A program made the translations under genes and the position numbers. Below are positions 23,364 through 36,800 of a stretch of 64,000 nt of DNA, piece after piece (within the stretch, counting starts at the first letter, position 1; every line of letters begins with the position of its first letter). The notes under the pieces are model-generated. The model searched no databases. It was not told where the DNA came from and saw nothing but the letters and a program-made list of their open reading frames with translations. The DNA comes from Desmodus rotundus (lineage: Eukaryota > Chordata > Mammalia > Chiroptera > Phyllostomidae): the NCBI RefSeq assembly GCF_022682495.2, contig NC_071391.1, positions 109,909,195-109,973,194 of the forward strand. The letters run 5' to 3'.

Positions 23364-24024
23364 ACGGTCTGGAAACAGCCCAGCCATTGTTAATATAAGG
23401 GGAACAGTTTGTGCAACACTGATGTAACCCGGCAGCCAAGGAGAATGGACTGGAATGCACATGTGTAAACAATGGCGACTTCACTGTACCAGTCAGTGAG
23501 GGTGGTAGACGCCGTTGAGTGAGCATGTGGCCATCACGTTCAAAATGACTGAGCAAGTAGAGCAGTGACTACAGGAAATTTTGTGTTAAGCTTGAACATT
23601 TCTCTGTGGAAACTGTTTGGGTGATTCAGAAGGCCACAGCTATGGGCAAATGGTGACTGGGCAGCTTCAACACAACAATGTGCCCATTCATGCATCACGT
23701 CTCATGCAGAGATTTTTGGCAAGACATCAAATCACCCAGGTGACTCAGCCTCTTTACAGCCCATGTTTAGCACCCTGTGACTTCTGGCTTTTCCCCAAAC
23801 TAAAATCACCTTTGAAAGGGAAGAGATTTCAGACCATCAATGAGATTCAGAAAAATACAATGGGGGCAGCTGAGGGTGATTAGAACTGTGTGAGGTCCCA
23901 AGGTGCCTACTTTGAAGAGGACTGAGGTGTCATTGTCCTGTGTATGATGTTTTTTGTATCTTGTATATTTTTTGATAAATGTCTCTATTTTTCATATTAC
24001 ATGGCTGGATACCTTCTGGACATC
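23364..24024 (+). mobile_element. Mariner-family transposon, internally deleted copy
   Basis: The ends carry the inverted pair 'cagcccagccattgtt' and 'catggctggataccttctgg'. Inside, a frame at 23617-23883 encodes the C-terminal third of a mariner transposase: HNNVPIH, SRLMQRFLARH, YSPCLAPCDFWLFPKLK, then LKGKRF. In mariners the first motif is normally HDN; here the catalytic Asp is Asn, while the later Asp (CDF) remains. The 5' part reads KMTEQVEQ-like and is broken by stops. The element is about 660 bases against roughly 1.3 kb for intact mariners, so most of the catalytic core is missing. It cannot encode an active transposase. The sister copy is at 43672-44320. Confidence 0.85.
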
Positions 24025-24043
24025 CTTGTGAGTGTTTTAAAAT

Positions 24044-24156
24044 ATACTCATATATATATACGTATATACACATATATATACACACATACATAGTTATACA
24101 CATATACATACAGAAACACACACACATGTGTGTGTGTGTATGAAAGAGAGAGAGCA
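24044..24156. repeat. Compound TA/CA/TG/GA microsatellite
   Basis: Alternating (TA)n, (CA)n, (TG)n and (GA)n tracts. The block around 24113-24140 is a near-perfect CA/TG inverted repeat that could form a small hairpin. Confidence 0.85.
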
Positions 24157-25409
24157 GGTGGGAGAGCAAGAGTGCACGTGCTACATCTGTTAGTCTCAGG
24201 CTACTAAATGGGTCCATGAAAGGGTCTTATTCTCACCTAAAATATAAACCTACGGTTAGTTTTGTATTGTTAGCACAGTAGCTTAGGCACCAGGACAATA
24301 GTCATATAGAGTATGGGAAATAAATGCTTTCCTTCCTCACTTTCACTCAGGTATACACCACTGGACATCCATTGGTGGTTAGAGAGCAGGGTCACCTAAT
24401 ACTAAGAAGGTTTTCCAACATCATGGCATCAGCCAGGACTGAAGTGTATTTGTGCTTTTGTGCGCCGGATAGATTTCTAACTGAAGCTCAGCTTGGTCAG
24501 CATTCACATCCTCTTCAATTCCATGTTCTTCCAAGTGTCCTCAATCATCTATTCCTACTCCAATTAAAACTCTACATTCTGAAAAGCTAAATTCTTGATA
24601 TAGAAAAGAAATTCAAGTGAGATAACATATCTTATTTGGTTAGAAGTTATGCCAAGCTTTCTTTCTTTTTATCCCTATTCAATTGCTACCAGCTTAGCAA
24701 ATTATTTCAGGATATGGAGCCAGAGACCCTATGAACCTGAGTTGGGTAAAAAAACATTTCAATTTTATGCGGAAATAATTTGGTATTAAACCTTTCTCTG
24801 TAAATACATGATGTTTCCATTCATTATTCAATCTTTTTGCCACCAACATCCTCCAAACCAAGACTTTCATGTGAGTCTGCCTGACCAGCATTCCTTTGTG
24901 AGTGACAGATTTGGACTGTCACTCCAAGATGACAGATGAGCCATATGATCTGAATTAGTGTCCATCAATGGCCACTGACAGATGCCACAAGTGAGTGATG
25001 GAGCTGGCAAAGATGTAAATCAGTCCATATGTTCTAGTCTGACCCAGGCATCAGACAGATTGTCTTTCCTCCCACACAAACATTTAGCTTATTGTAGTTA
25101 CCCTCTCTGTCACAGGCCTGTTTTGTGATTCCATGCAATTCTCTACATACGCCAGCACCTGTTTTTCTTCATAAATTAAGAGAGAATAATTATGTTAACC
25201 TCCAGCCTCCAAGGCTACCTCCAGGGGATATTGTAGGATTGAGGTGGTGACTCCCTAAAGTGTGCAAATAAAAATGAATCCATGAATCAATATCACCCCA
25301 ATAAATTTAATAAAATAAAATAGTATGCAGATATACAGAGCTAGAGAAAAAAAATTTTTTATTTGTATTTTTTAGAATAAAAAAAGATTCACCTTTTAAA
25401 ACATTTATT
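24157..25409. other. Unannotated sequence
   Basis: No gene is recognisable. Frames at 24324-24590 and 24694-24891 show no domain. Confidence 0.5.
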
Positions 25410-25470
25410 CATGGAAGGGTAGAGAGAAAATGCAGACAGCTGTAATTGAACAACAATTAAAAAATATTTA
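25410..25470 (+). mobile_element. L1 3' terminus, sense
   Basis: 'gggtagagagaaaatgcagac' followed by 'agctgtaattgaacaacaatt' and A-rich DNA is the last part of the young-type L1 3' UTR seen at 14190 and 28450. Confidence 0.6.
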
Positions 25471-25620
25471 TTGTAGCTCCTGTAGACCCCTCTCCCCACT
25501 ATCTTCTCCCCACTCCCCTCTGGCTATTGTTACATTGTTCTTAATCTCAATGTCTCTGGTTATATTTTGTTTGCTTTTTTCTTTTGTTGATTATGTTCCT
25601 GTTAAAGGTGATGGAAACCA
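25471..25620 (-). mobile_element. L1 3' UTR, antisense, tail-to-tail with the preceding piece
   Basis: 'ttattgtagctcctgtagac', the C-rich block with 'cctctccccac', then 'ttgttgattatgttcctg' is the reverse complement of the same L1 3' UTR. The two pieces meet at their A/T-rich ends. Confidence 0.6.
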
Positions 25621-27752
25621 TGATATAACACATAATAGTACTGGATAGATTATGAAATGATAATGCAATGTTTTAATATGAATATTAAATATATCCAAAA
25701 AACACATTTATTCAGGTATAATCCATATTCTGTATGCCGACTGCATTTGAGCTGTACTGTACAATTTGATGAGTTTGGCATATGTGTATACTTATGAAAT
25801 CATCACTACAATGAAGAGCATAAGCATATCGATCACACTAAAAGTCGCCTTTTGTTCCTTTGCAATCTCTCCCTTCCACCGCCCATCCCATAATCTTTCT
25901 AAGAAACCATTGATCTGTTTTCTGTTCAATAGATAGTTTTGTAATTTTATAACTTTATATAAATGACATTGTATACTGTCTTTTACTTTCTTTTTTATCT
26001 AAAGATTTATTTTAGCCAAATATTTTGAGATTCAGCTATGTTGTTGAAGAGTAGTATTCTATAGCATTACTTTTTTATCCACTCCTCTGCTGATGGACTT
26101 TTTTGATGATTCCAGGTAAAACTGGTATGAACGCTTGAGTCCACTTTTTGGTAAGGATGTATGATCTAATTTCTCTTAGGTAAATTTATAGAAGTAGAAT
26201 GGCTAGTTGAAAATACATATTAATTTGTTTTAAAGATCATACAAAGTATTTCATGGTTTTCTTGTAGTTGATTCATGTATGTTGATCACAATTCCCTTAT
26301 CAGAAAAACAATGGGCAACCATTTTTCCTAGATTGTGACTTATATTTTCATTATCTCAACAATTTATTTTGAAGAGGAAACTATTTTAAATATTTGATAT
26401 GATAAAAGCAAATTTATATTTTTTAAATACAGATTATGCTTTTGGTGTTATGTCTAAGAAACTTTTGGTTAATCCTGTGTCACAAAATATTTTCTTATAA
26501 GTTTTTGTCTAGTAGTCTTATACACATATTTCACAATTGTGTTTGTGATAAGTTTTGAGTTGAGTTTTATATAGAATATGAGGCATAGAGGGAAAATATT
26601 TTTTTGAATATGATTGTCCAATTGTTTTAGCACCATTTGTTGAAAATTGTCCTCTCTTCCCTGAATTGTCATTGTATCTTTGTTAAAAATCAGTTGTTCT
26701 CATATGAGTCTATTTCAGTAGTTTCTATTGTTTCATTGATTTTTTGTCTTTATTTATACCAATACCACACTATCTTAATTACTGTAATATCTTAATACAT
26801 TTTGAAATAAAGTTGTATTAGGCATTCATATAAGTCATTTACATATAAATTTTAGATTTGACTGATAAAATTATGCAATAAAAAACCACTGGTATTTTGA
26901 TTTGGATTCTTTTGAACTTATACATTAATTTGGGGAAAATGACATCTTAATATTGATTGTTCTGTTTTATGAACATGAAATTTCTCACCATTTATTTAGG
27001 TTGTATTTACCTCAGTAATGTTTTATATCACTTATAATACAAACCTTTTATAAATAACAAAGCTTGAACAAATTTGTCAGATTTATCTCTAAGTATTCCA
27101 TATTTTTGGGACTATTATAGCTAGTACTTTTAAAATTTTAATTCCAAATTTGCATAACAGTATAGAAATACAATTGATATTTGAATATTGATCTTCTATT
27201 TTGCAACCTTGTTAATTTTGTTCAAATTGTTGGCCTAATTTTAGTTTCACAGAATCCAACAGAGTTTCTACATAGATTATCATATAAAATGAAAATTAAA
27301 AACATTTACACTTCTTTCTTTCTAATTTGATGCCTTTTCTTTCCTTTGCTTACTCTCTTGCACTGGCTAGGACCTCCAGTGAAATAATGAATAGAAGTGA
27401 GAATGGGCATTCAAGTCTTGTTCCTGATCTCAGGGGAAAAGCATTTGGTCGTTCTCTACTAAATAGCTATAGGTTTGTTTTGTTTTAGTGTGTTCCTGCC
27501 TACTCCCTCTATTAGACTTGAAAAAGATGTTTGGTTTTTTGGGGTTTTCATTTTTCCTATATACAATTTTCTGAGTATCTTTCTGGATTTTGGGTTTTGT
27601 TGAATGTGTTTGTGTGTTTGTTTGTATATCTTTTGAGATGATAACCTGGTTTTTCATTATTAGGTTGCTAATATGGTGAATTTTACATTATTTTTTATTT
27701 TCAAATGTTGAATTCATCGGACTTGAGGTAAACCCTCATAAGTCATTGTTTA

Positions 27753-27794
27753 GATCAGGGTCTTCCAGCTAAATAACGCTAATCAAAATCACAC

Positions 27795-27825
<31 letters not shown>

Positions 27826-27864
27826 TATAAAATCTTTCTGCCTGCTGAAGAAAAGAGAGAAAGT

Positions 27865-27912
<48 letters not shown>

Positions 27913-28250
27913 TTTTAAGAAGTTGAATCCTTACTCAATTGTGAGGCCTGCAAGTCTGCAATTCATAGGGCAGGCTAACAATTTGGAAACCTGGGAGCTC
28001 AGACAGGATTTCCATGTTACAGTCTTGAAACAGAATTCCTTCAATTCTGGGAAATCTCTGTTTTTGTTCTTAAGACCTTCAACTTTTTGGATGATGCTCA
28101 CTCATATTATCAAAGGTAAATTTCCTTTACTTAAAGTCAATTGATTGTAAATGTTATTCATATCTGCCAAATACCTTCACAGCAGCGTCAAGACTATGTG
28201 TTTGACTGAATAACTGGGTGCAATAGCTGAGCCAAACTGAAGTGTGGAAT
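27753..28250 (+). mobile_element. LTR-type repeat with TA/CA/GA tract, family uncertain
   Basis: Begins 'agggtcttccagctaaataac', then a (CA)n and a long (GA)n tract at 27856-27908, then 'attttaagaagttgaatcc', 'ttgtgaggcctgcaagtctgc', 'gaccttcaactttttggatgatgctcac', 'ccttcacagcagcg' and 'actgggtgcaatagctgagcc'. This order matches a common old mammalian repeat that I believe is LTR-type. The 93-codon frame 27863-28144 starts with an Arg/Glu run made by the GA repeat and is not a gene. Confidence 0.55.
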
Positions 28251-28251
28251 T

Positions 28252-28490
28252 AAGACTATAACCAGAATATAACATTGAAATTAAGAACGATGTGACAGTA
28301 ACCAGAGGGGAGGTGGGAGGGGATAATGGGGGAAAAGAAGGGAAGGGTTTTCAGGAACAACTATAAAGGATGCATGAACAAAACCAAGGAGGCGTCGAAG
28401 CAAGGGAGGGAGGTGGGGATGGATGGAGGGGAGTGGTGAGGGGTAAATGCAGACAAGTGTACCTGAGCAACAATAAAATAATTTTAAAAA
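28252..28490 (+). mobile_element. Young L1 3' UTR fragment
   Basis: Shares with 48120-48350 the order 'cattgaaattaagaac', 'gacagtaaccagagggga', 'ttcaggaacaactataaagga', 'gcatg', 'acaaaaccaagg', ending 'gagcaacaataaaata'. Only the 3' UTR was inserted. Confidence 0.8.
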
Positions 28491-30590
28491 ATTATAGTCA
28501 TATTATTCTCTCTATTCATTGTTAGATTCAGTAGAAGATTTTCACCTATTTTCATGAGGAATACTAGTCTAAAGTTCATTATTTTGTTTTGTTTCTGATG
28601 ATATCTTTTATTCTGGTTTTGGTATGAGTATCGGCCCTATTTTCAATTTTCTGGATGATGTATTATAGAACTATTATTTATTCCTCTTAATATTTGGTAA
28701 AACCAGTAAAGCCATCTGGGATTGTAATATTCTTTGTGGTAAGTTGTTTGATTGTTTTGCTTTTACTAATATTGATTTTTTACAATATTACAGGGCAATT
28801 TAGGTTATTTCTTCTGAAATAAACTTCAGTAGTTGTGTTGCTCAATGAATTTGCCCATTTTCTGTAAGTAGCTAAATTTATTGGTATAAATTCATTTACA
28901 TTAGACTTTTCCTTTTAATATCTGTAGATTTTATATTGACTTTTCTATACAATTCCATATGTTATTGGTTCATGTCTTCACTCATTTTTTACTGGTCAGT
29001 ATGAATAGAAACCTCTCAATTTTATTGATCATTTCAGAAGCTTTCAGTTTCCTGTATTTTCTGTAGTATTTCTCTGAGTTCTGTTTAATTGATTTTGGCT
29101 TTTATTTATGTTTTTGCTTTCTTCTGCTTACATTTTTTTGCAAGTTTATTGATTTAAGGTCATTGATTTAATACTTTTCTTATATTTTTGATAGGTTATA
29201 AATTTCCAACTAAATAATGCTTTAGTGGCATCCCACAGCTTTGACTTGTATTTTTATTTTGTTTTCTTTAGTAAATTCTTCTTTAAACCATAGCTTATAT
29301 ACATGTGTGTTATTTATTTAGTTGAAAAATTTATGATAATTCTTCAGATATCTGTTATCAATATTTCTAATTTAATTCCATTGTGGTTAGAAAACATACT
29401 CTGCATAAATTAAGACCTTTAAAATGTATTGAGATTTTTGTTATGTTTCAGAATATGTTCTCTCTTGCTAAATGTCCCAGGTGGACTTGAAAAGATTATG
29501 AATTCTACAGTTGCGCAAAGTATTTTATGAATTTCAATTAGGTCAAATTAATTGAAATGGTAATTTTTTATAGTTACAGGTTTTTTACATTCTTACCAAT
29601 TTTCTACTTGTTCTATCAATTTTTCAAAATGGACATTGAACTATTATAGTATTTTTAATAAATTGATTTTATTTGGTATTAGTAAATTACATACTACATA
29701 CACAATCAGAATAAATTTAAAATATGTTTAGTGAGTGAGCAAACATAATTAGTGAGCATGTGATACAGTAAATAGTTTAAGTGTGAAATTTCTATTTTAA
29801 TAGTAGGCCTATGAGGGGGTAACACTTGTGTTTGCTTTTGCTTTTCTCTCTCTCCTTGCAGCTCTGTAATGGCTCGTCTCATGTATTTGAAGCCCTGTTA
29901 GCATTGCATGAATGCTCAGGATTGCTATGATTTCTTGGTAATCACCCAGCACCTTTATCACTCTACGACTTTCTTTATCTCAGAACATATTTTTTACTTC
30001 AGAATGTATTTTATATCATATTAATAAAGGCACTCAAAATTTCTTTTTATTAGTGTTAAGATGTATCATTTCCCATTATTTTATTTTTTAACTTATTTGT
30101 ATCTCTATATTACAACTAAATTCCAGTGTAAGCAGTATTAACTTTGGTCTTGCTTCTTCAACCAATCAGAAAATCTCTAACTCTTAATTATATTTAGTAT
30201 GATAATCAGTATCAGTGGGAACCTCTCATTTAACTATTTGTTTTATATTTGTCAATCTCTTCTTTATTTTTCCTCTTTTGGGGCCTTCTTTTGGATTTAG
30301 TATTTTATTGTTTTATATTTCTGTTAACCTATGAACTACAACTCTTTGTGTTTCTCCTTTAAGAGTTGCTTTGGAGTTTATAATATACATCTTTATCTTA
30401 TCAATGTTGACCTTCAAGTAACATGGTACAAATTAAATACATAGTTAATAACCATACAATGATATACTTCTATGCTTCACCTTCTAGTCTGTATGTTCTT
30501 ATTTATGCTATCATTGTCATAACTTTTATTTATATATGTACAATAAACTCAAGTTCATTGTAATTTTTAAAAAATAATTATACATTAATG

Positions 30591-31255
30591 TGTCAACTGA
30601 TGATCATTGGCACCAAGCCAATGCCGACAGGAATCCCCAATTTGGGTTATGGTGAAAAAAGAAAATTTATTCAGTGCAAAACAGCTCAATGGTGGCATAG
30701 CATAGATATGGAACAGCTCAATTGTGATACAGCATGACCCTGAGCCAGAATCCTCTGCAACTAGACTTACTCTGCTCAGCTCTGTGCTGGTCCACTTTGC
30801 ATAGCCCTGGTCTGCTCCATTCTACACTGTTCTGCTCTGGTCTGCATTGATCTATTCCACTCTCTTTCAGAGAGACACCTTCTGTGCTACAGCTCAGCCA
30901 GGAAAACACCCATGGAAAGAGCACTTGCAGAAACACGGGGGAGCTGGATTTATATAGCCAGAAATTCCCACCCCTGGTCCCTGATTGGTCTATCTTCATG
31001 CAGATGAGGACTCTAAATCCTCACAGTTTGATTGGTCCAAAAGTTACTGTCCAGAATGATCAGAATAGAGCTGTTCTAGTTGGTCAGGGTTGTGCAGCTG
31101 ATTGGATAGGGGAAGCTTCAGTCCTACTGGTTGAAGTAGGATTCCAGTAACCCCTTTAAAGGGGCTGACTCAGATGGAAGAAACAGTGTAGGCAGACAGT
31201 TCAGTGCAGAGGCAGGTAGTTCAGTGCAGGCTTTTCTGTGAAGTGCACTTTTAGT
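30591..31255 (-). mobile_element. ERV-type solo LTR, antisense, inserted in old L1
   Basis: Second copy of the family at 12181. It has the same left edge 'tgtcaac', 'gacaggaatcccca', an AATAAA signal on the minus strand (complement of about 30666-30671), a TATA box (complement of about 30951-30957) and repeated CTGCTC/TGGTCTGC units at 30770-30860. It is followed by an A run at 31256-31278 that lies outside the shared sequence. It carries no retroviral genes. Confidence 0.7.
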
Positions 31256-33558
31256 AAAAAAAAAAAAAAAAAAAAAAACAGTATGAAATGGCTGTACCTT
31301 CTTTCTTTCTCTTTCAGGGTCCACAAAAAGTATTTACCCCCAAAGAAAAATAATATTATATAAATATTCATGTAGTTACCTTTATTCCTAGTACATTTTG
31401 TTCCATTTTTTCACATGGTAATGATTTCTCTTTGCCTGAATGACTTTCTTTAATATGTTTTGAAGTGTGAATTTGCTGGTGATATATACTTCTAGCTTTT
31501 GTATGTCTGAAAATGTTTCTATTTTGCCTTCTTTTTTAGAAAATATTTCTGCAGGGTGTAGAATTACAGGTTTAGGGAGTATTTTTAAAAAATTCTAACA
31601 TATTGTTCCACACTATTTTCAGTTACCTTTTTTTTTGACAGTTTTTCTTTTGCATTATGTCACAAAAAAAGAGGACTTATTGTTTCCAGCCTGACATGTA
31701 AAGGGCCTGGAAGCTGTCACTTCCATTTTCACAATGGTAACAACAAAAGCTGAAAACTGAAAATCAACAATTTTTCTTAGATCTATCAGAGAACTGGGGT
31801 CACAGAACCAGTGACTGAACCCTGGACAGACAGGCAAATATGAAGCATCACATGTTAAGCAGAAACCACCTCTAGAGCCAGAGTCAAGTAAGAATACTTA
31901 AATGGTAGTTGACTAACTGCTGGACACTGTGTATGGACTAGCTTGAAAGGTAAAAACTCCTGGATGCCCAACCGTGGTGGCATCCACACACTTTTATGAG
32001 TTTAATCTCCAGGTGCTCCAGCAGATTCTCATAGTAAGTATTGAGGAATAATTCCTTCCTACTTTCAGCAAGAAGAGAGGGAAAACAGCCATTATGAAAA
32101 AAGTCTACAGCTTTCTGTACTCCTTCGCAAAAGTGCTCACCCTCAAGGGAAGCTATTTTGTACAGCTGAGCCAATATAGAGAAAGGGAGATACCCACCTG
32201 CAGCATCTTCTGGATTTCCAGTGACCTGACGGGTGAAATAGAAAGTTAAAGAGCACTCAGTCACAGCACAGGCAAACAGACTTGGTAAAGTTCTGAGATT
32301 CAATCACAGAATGCTGCTGCTCCCACCACATCTTACCATTGTGACAACAGGAGCCCTGTGTAATAACAGGAGATTACAACTGAAAATAATTTCAAGACTC
32401 AGACCATATTTAAGCAGTCTCTATGGAATACACAGATAGCATAGGAGACAAACAATAGGTCACCAGTAGAAATTTTAGCTCTGACCTATAAGAAACAATA
32501 AACAGGGCCTAACTACCAGCCATATAAACACAAAACCACACAATACAGACCTATTTCTCTTGTTTCCTTTTACTTGCTATATCACATCTAGCTTTCAACA
32601 AAAATTAACAAGTTATACTTAAAAGCAAAAATATAGTCTGCAGATACAGTGCATACATCAGAACTAGAGCCAGATATGACAGATTTTAAACATATCAAAA
32701 CAAAACCTAAAATACCTGTGATTAGTATGTAAAGGCTTTAATAGAAAAACTGGATGAGGTGTAAGACAGATGACTAATGTAAGTAGATGGATGGAAACTC
32801 TAAGAGAGTATCATAAGAAACTGCTGAAAGTCCAAAATTATGTAACAAATAAAGAATGTCTTTTAATGTGTTCATCAGTAGGCTGCATTGTGTACAGGCA
32901 GGGAAAGAATCAGTGAGCTCAAGGATATAACAATAAACACTTCTCAAAGCAAAATGCAATGGGAAAAAAGAATGGAAAAGATTAAATTGAATATTTAAGA
33001 ACAGTTTTTAAAGAGGTGTAACATACACATAATGGGAATACCAGAAGAAGAAAAGGATAGAAAGAAACAGTAGAAATATTTAAATTAATAGTGGCTGAAA
33101 ACTTTATAAAACTTTTATCATATACAAAGCTAAGAACTCACAGAACACCAAGCAGGATAATGTAAATAAAAAAAGTCTACAACTAGACATTTCAAAATCA
33201 AACTTCAGAACATCAAAAACAAAGAGAAAATCTTTAAAGAAGCTGGTAGGGGAAGTGGATGATATACCTTACCTATGGAGTAAGAAGAATAAGAATTATA
33301 ACAGTCTTCTCTTCAGACATTATGGAATAAACATACAAAAAAGGTAGAATACTAGACTGAGCAAAAATTATCCTTCAAAAGTGAAAAACAAAGACTTTTT
33401 CAGACAAAGAAAATTTGAAAAAATTTGTTGCCAGTAGACTTGACTTGCAAGAAATATTAAAAGAAGATTTTTAGAAAGAAGGAAAATTATGTCAGAAACA
33501 CAGAGATACATAAAGAAAAGAAAGCCATGTGAGAAGAAATAAATGAAGGTAAAAGAAA

Positions 33559-33868
33559 CTATTTTTTTCTATTACATTTTGACTTAATCTTTATTGTATT
33601 TTTTCTATTACTATTGAGTACCCTTATACACTCCTCCCCTCAGAAATTACCTCATTGTTGTCCATGTCCATGAGTCCTTTTTCCTTTTTGCTCAATCCCT
33701 CCACTCACTAACCTCCCTTCCTCCCTTATCTGTCATCCTGCTCTCCAGGATGGACTTGGAGAACATTATGCTAAGTGAAACGAGCCAGTCAGAGAAAAAC
33801 AAATATCATATGATTTCACTCATTTGTGGAATCTAATGAACAAACTAAACTAACAAGGAAAATGTGGA
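33559..33868. mobile_element. Young L1 3' end with internal inversion
   Basis: The left part (33559-33745) is the reverse complement of a young L1 3' UTR, beginning with a T-rich end. The right part (33746-33865) is L1 ORF2 C-terminal sequence on the plus strand ('gatggacttggagaacatt', 'gctaagtgaaacgagcc', 'catatgatttcactcatttg'). A minus-strand insertion whose 5' part is flipped is the layout produced by twin priming. It sits inside the old L1 at the ORF1/ORF2 boundary. Confidence 0.65.
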
Positions 33869-36800
33869 GAGACTCTTTTTTTTATTTTTAAAATTTTCTA
33901 ACAGATAGCAATTTGTTCAAAATAATAGCAACAACTCTTTGAATAATTATAGCTTATGTTTAAGTGAAGTGTGTGACAACTATGTTATAATGGATGAGAG
34001 GGAGGAATTTTGAATGAGGTAACTGAATTAACGATGAAGTGGTATAGTGTTATTTAAAAACATGCTTCAATTAGTTGTAAATGTATATTGCAAACTCTAT
34101 GGCTTCCACTAAAAATTGTTTGTATATATATTTGATATGCTAATAGAGGTGAGAAGATTGAATCTTGAATTCTATAAAATATAAAATTTAAAAAATAGGA
34201 GTCAAAAAGAAACAAAGGGCAACAAATACAAAATAGTAACAAATATGGTAAATATTAAAGAAACTTTATAAATAATAAAATTAGTTTAAATGTGGGTGGT
34301 CTTACCATACGTAGAGAGGCTATCCGAATGGGTTACAAAATAAAATGTATGTTGTCAACCAGAAACTCATTTTAATTTTAAACACAGATAGATTAAAGGT
34401 AAAGAGATGGAGTGTTTCCTGTATTAACACTAATCAAAAGCAAGCTAGAGTAGCTATACTAATATTGGACAAAGCAAATTTTAGTGCAAGGAAAAGTTCA
34501 GAAATAAAGAGGGCATCACATAAAGATAAAGGGGTCAATTCTTCAAATAAGCATATGATCCTTAATGTGTATATACCCATCAATTATAAATCAAAATAAG
34601 TGTTAAATGCAATGACAGAACTGAAGGGAAATATAAACAAATCTACTATTATACTTGGAGACCTTAAGCCCTAGTATCAGTAACTGGCAGATCCTGTAGG
34701 GAGAAAATCAGTAACTATGTAGTTGACCTGAAGAGCAGCAACATCCAACTGAATCTAATTGACATTTGTAAAATACTTTGCCCAATAACATAGAAATGTG
34801 TATTCTTTTAAGCTCACATGAAACAGTACTCAAAATAGACTGCATCCTAAATCATAACTTGCATCTTAGTAAATTTAAAATAACAAATTATATAAAGTAC
34901 ATTCTTAGATGACAATAGAATTACACTAGACATCTGTAACATAAATAAGCTAGATAACCCCAAAATATTTGGGTATTTAGGTATTAAACAACATACTTTG
35001 AAGTAATACATGAGTAAAATCAAAAGAGTACAGGAAAATTTAAAAAACGTTTTCAACAAAGTAAAAATATAAATACAATTTTTAAAATTTGATTTAGTGC
35101 AGCAGAAGTAGTGCTGAGGGAAAATTACATAATATTAAATACCTATATAAGAAAAGAAAATCTACAATTAATTATCTCAGCTTTAGCATTAAGAAAAGGA
35201 AAAAGTAGAGCAAATTGAATAAAGAAATAATAAAAATCAGACTAGAAATCAATAAAGTTGCAAAAAGAAAATTAATAGAGAAAAATCCATAAAACTAAAA
35301 GCTGGTTCTAGAAATAAAGGAATAAAATTGATAAAACTTTAAGCCAAGTTGAACAGAAAAAAAAAGACACACTATTAACATAAAAGGTGAAATAGGATCA
35401 ACACAATTGATTTCATGGTCATGAAAATGACAATAAAGTAATATTTTGAGAAAGTTCCTTCCTTCAAATATAATTTAGATGAAATGGACCAAATTCTTGA
35501 AAGATATGATCAACCAAAAGAGATACAAGCACAAAGAGATGACTCAAGTAGGAAAAAATATATATATATGAGAAATTGAGCAACAAGTAATAATCTTCCA
35601 AAAATAGAAAGAACCAGGCCCAAATTTGTTCACTGATAATTTTATCTGAAACTTAAACAAAAATACCAGTTCTCTACAATCTCATCCAGAAAAAGGAAAC
35701 AGAGAGAATGCTACATAAGATGTTTTATTACTCTAATATCAAATTAAAACTAAGACAGTACTATGGAGAAAAAATTATATACTAATATCTCACATAAACA
35801 TGGATATAAATATCTTCAATAAATATCAGCAATTAAATCCAACAATGTATAGAAAAAATTATACACCATGTTCAAGTGGAAATATTCCAAGTATGGTAGT
35901 CTAGTTTAACAATTGAAAATCAATTTTATAACCCATCATATTGATAAGCTAAATAAGAAAAATTGTATGGTCATATCAATGCACAGAAACCAGCATTTGA
36001 GAAGCCTAATACTGACTCATGTTATAAACTTTCAGTAAGCCAAGAATGGATGAAACTTCCTTAACTTGATAAAGAACAGCTGCAAAAACACCTAGAGCTA
36101 ACATCATAATTAATGGTAAGAAACTAGTTATTTTTTCCCTAACATCAGGAGCAAGGTAACAATATCCTGTCTCACCACTTCTATTCAACATCATACTGGA
36201 GAACTTTGCTATTTCAATAAGACAACAAAAGGAAATAAAAGACAAACAGACCAGGAAAGAAGAAGTAACTCTGTCTTTAACCCAGGTGATATGATTGTTT
36301 ATGCAGAAAATTCCATGGACATGGGTAAAAATAAACTATCAGAACTAACAAGCAATTACAGAATAGTTGTAGGATACAAGGTTAATATATAAAATTCAAC
36401 TGATACCTTATATGGCAGCAACGAGCAATTTGAATTTGAAATAAAAGACAGTATGTTTACATTAGCAACTTCAAAAATAAAGTAGGCAGAAGTATAACAA
36501 AATATGTACAGATTGGAGATCTATATGAGAAAAACTCAAAATTTTGATGAAATAAAATCAAATATCTAAATAGAAATATATTCCATATATAATACATTGC
36601 TAAATACATTGATAGATACATTGTTAAGATGTAAATTCACCTAACTTGATATGTAGATTTAATACAATCTCAATCAAAATCCTAGGAAATTATTTTGTGG
36701 ATATCAACAAACTAATTTCAAAGCTTACATGAAAAATCAGAAGACCTAAAGCAGCAAAAACAATACTGACCACATGACTTCAAGGCTTGCTACAAAGTTG

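Larger units (their letters stand above)
25690..31625 (-). mobile_element. Old L1, long antisense copy broken by younger insertions
   Basis: From left to right this reads as the reverse complement of an old mammalian L1. A 3' portion (25690-26330) is followed by ORF2 RNase-H/C-terminal and RT regions (to about 29650), the endonuclease and inter-ORF region (29900-30590), and ORF1-side sequence (31290-31625). Landmarks include 'taccaataccacactatcttaatt', 'aagccatctgggattgtaat', 'catcccacagctttgactt', 'tgtcccaggtggacttga' and 'ttctttttattagtgttaaga', each diverged. Stops and indels occur throughout. Inserted material lies at 27753-28490 and 30591-31255. The 5' side abuts the sense L1 starting near 31640. 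Confidence 0.8.

Noticed and set aside
24044..24156. Repeat array that might be taken for satellite or CRISPR
   Set aside because: It is a dinucleotide microsatellite without spacers, and the DNA is mammalian.
27863..28144. 93-codon frame beginning with an Arg/Glu run
   Set aside because: The Arg/Glu run is a translated (GA)n microsatellite inside an LTR-type repeat.
31938..32303. 121-codon antisense frame
   Set aside because: It is the noncoding strand of an old L1 5' UTR.
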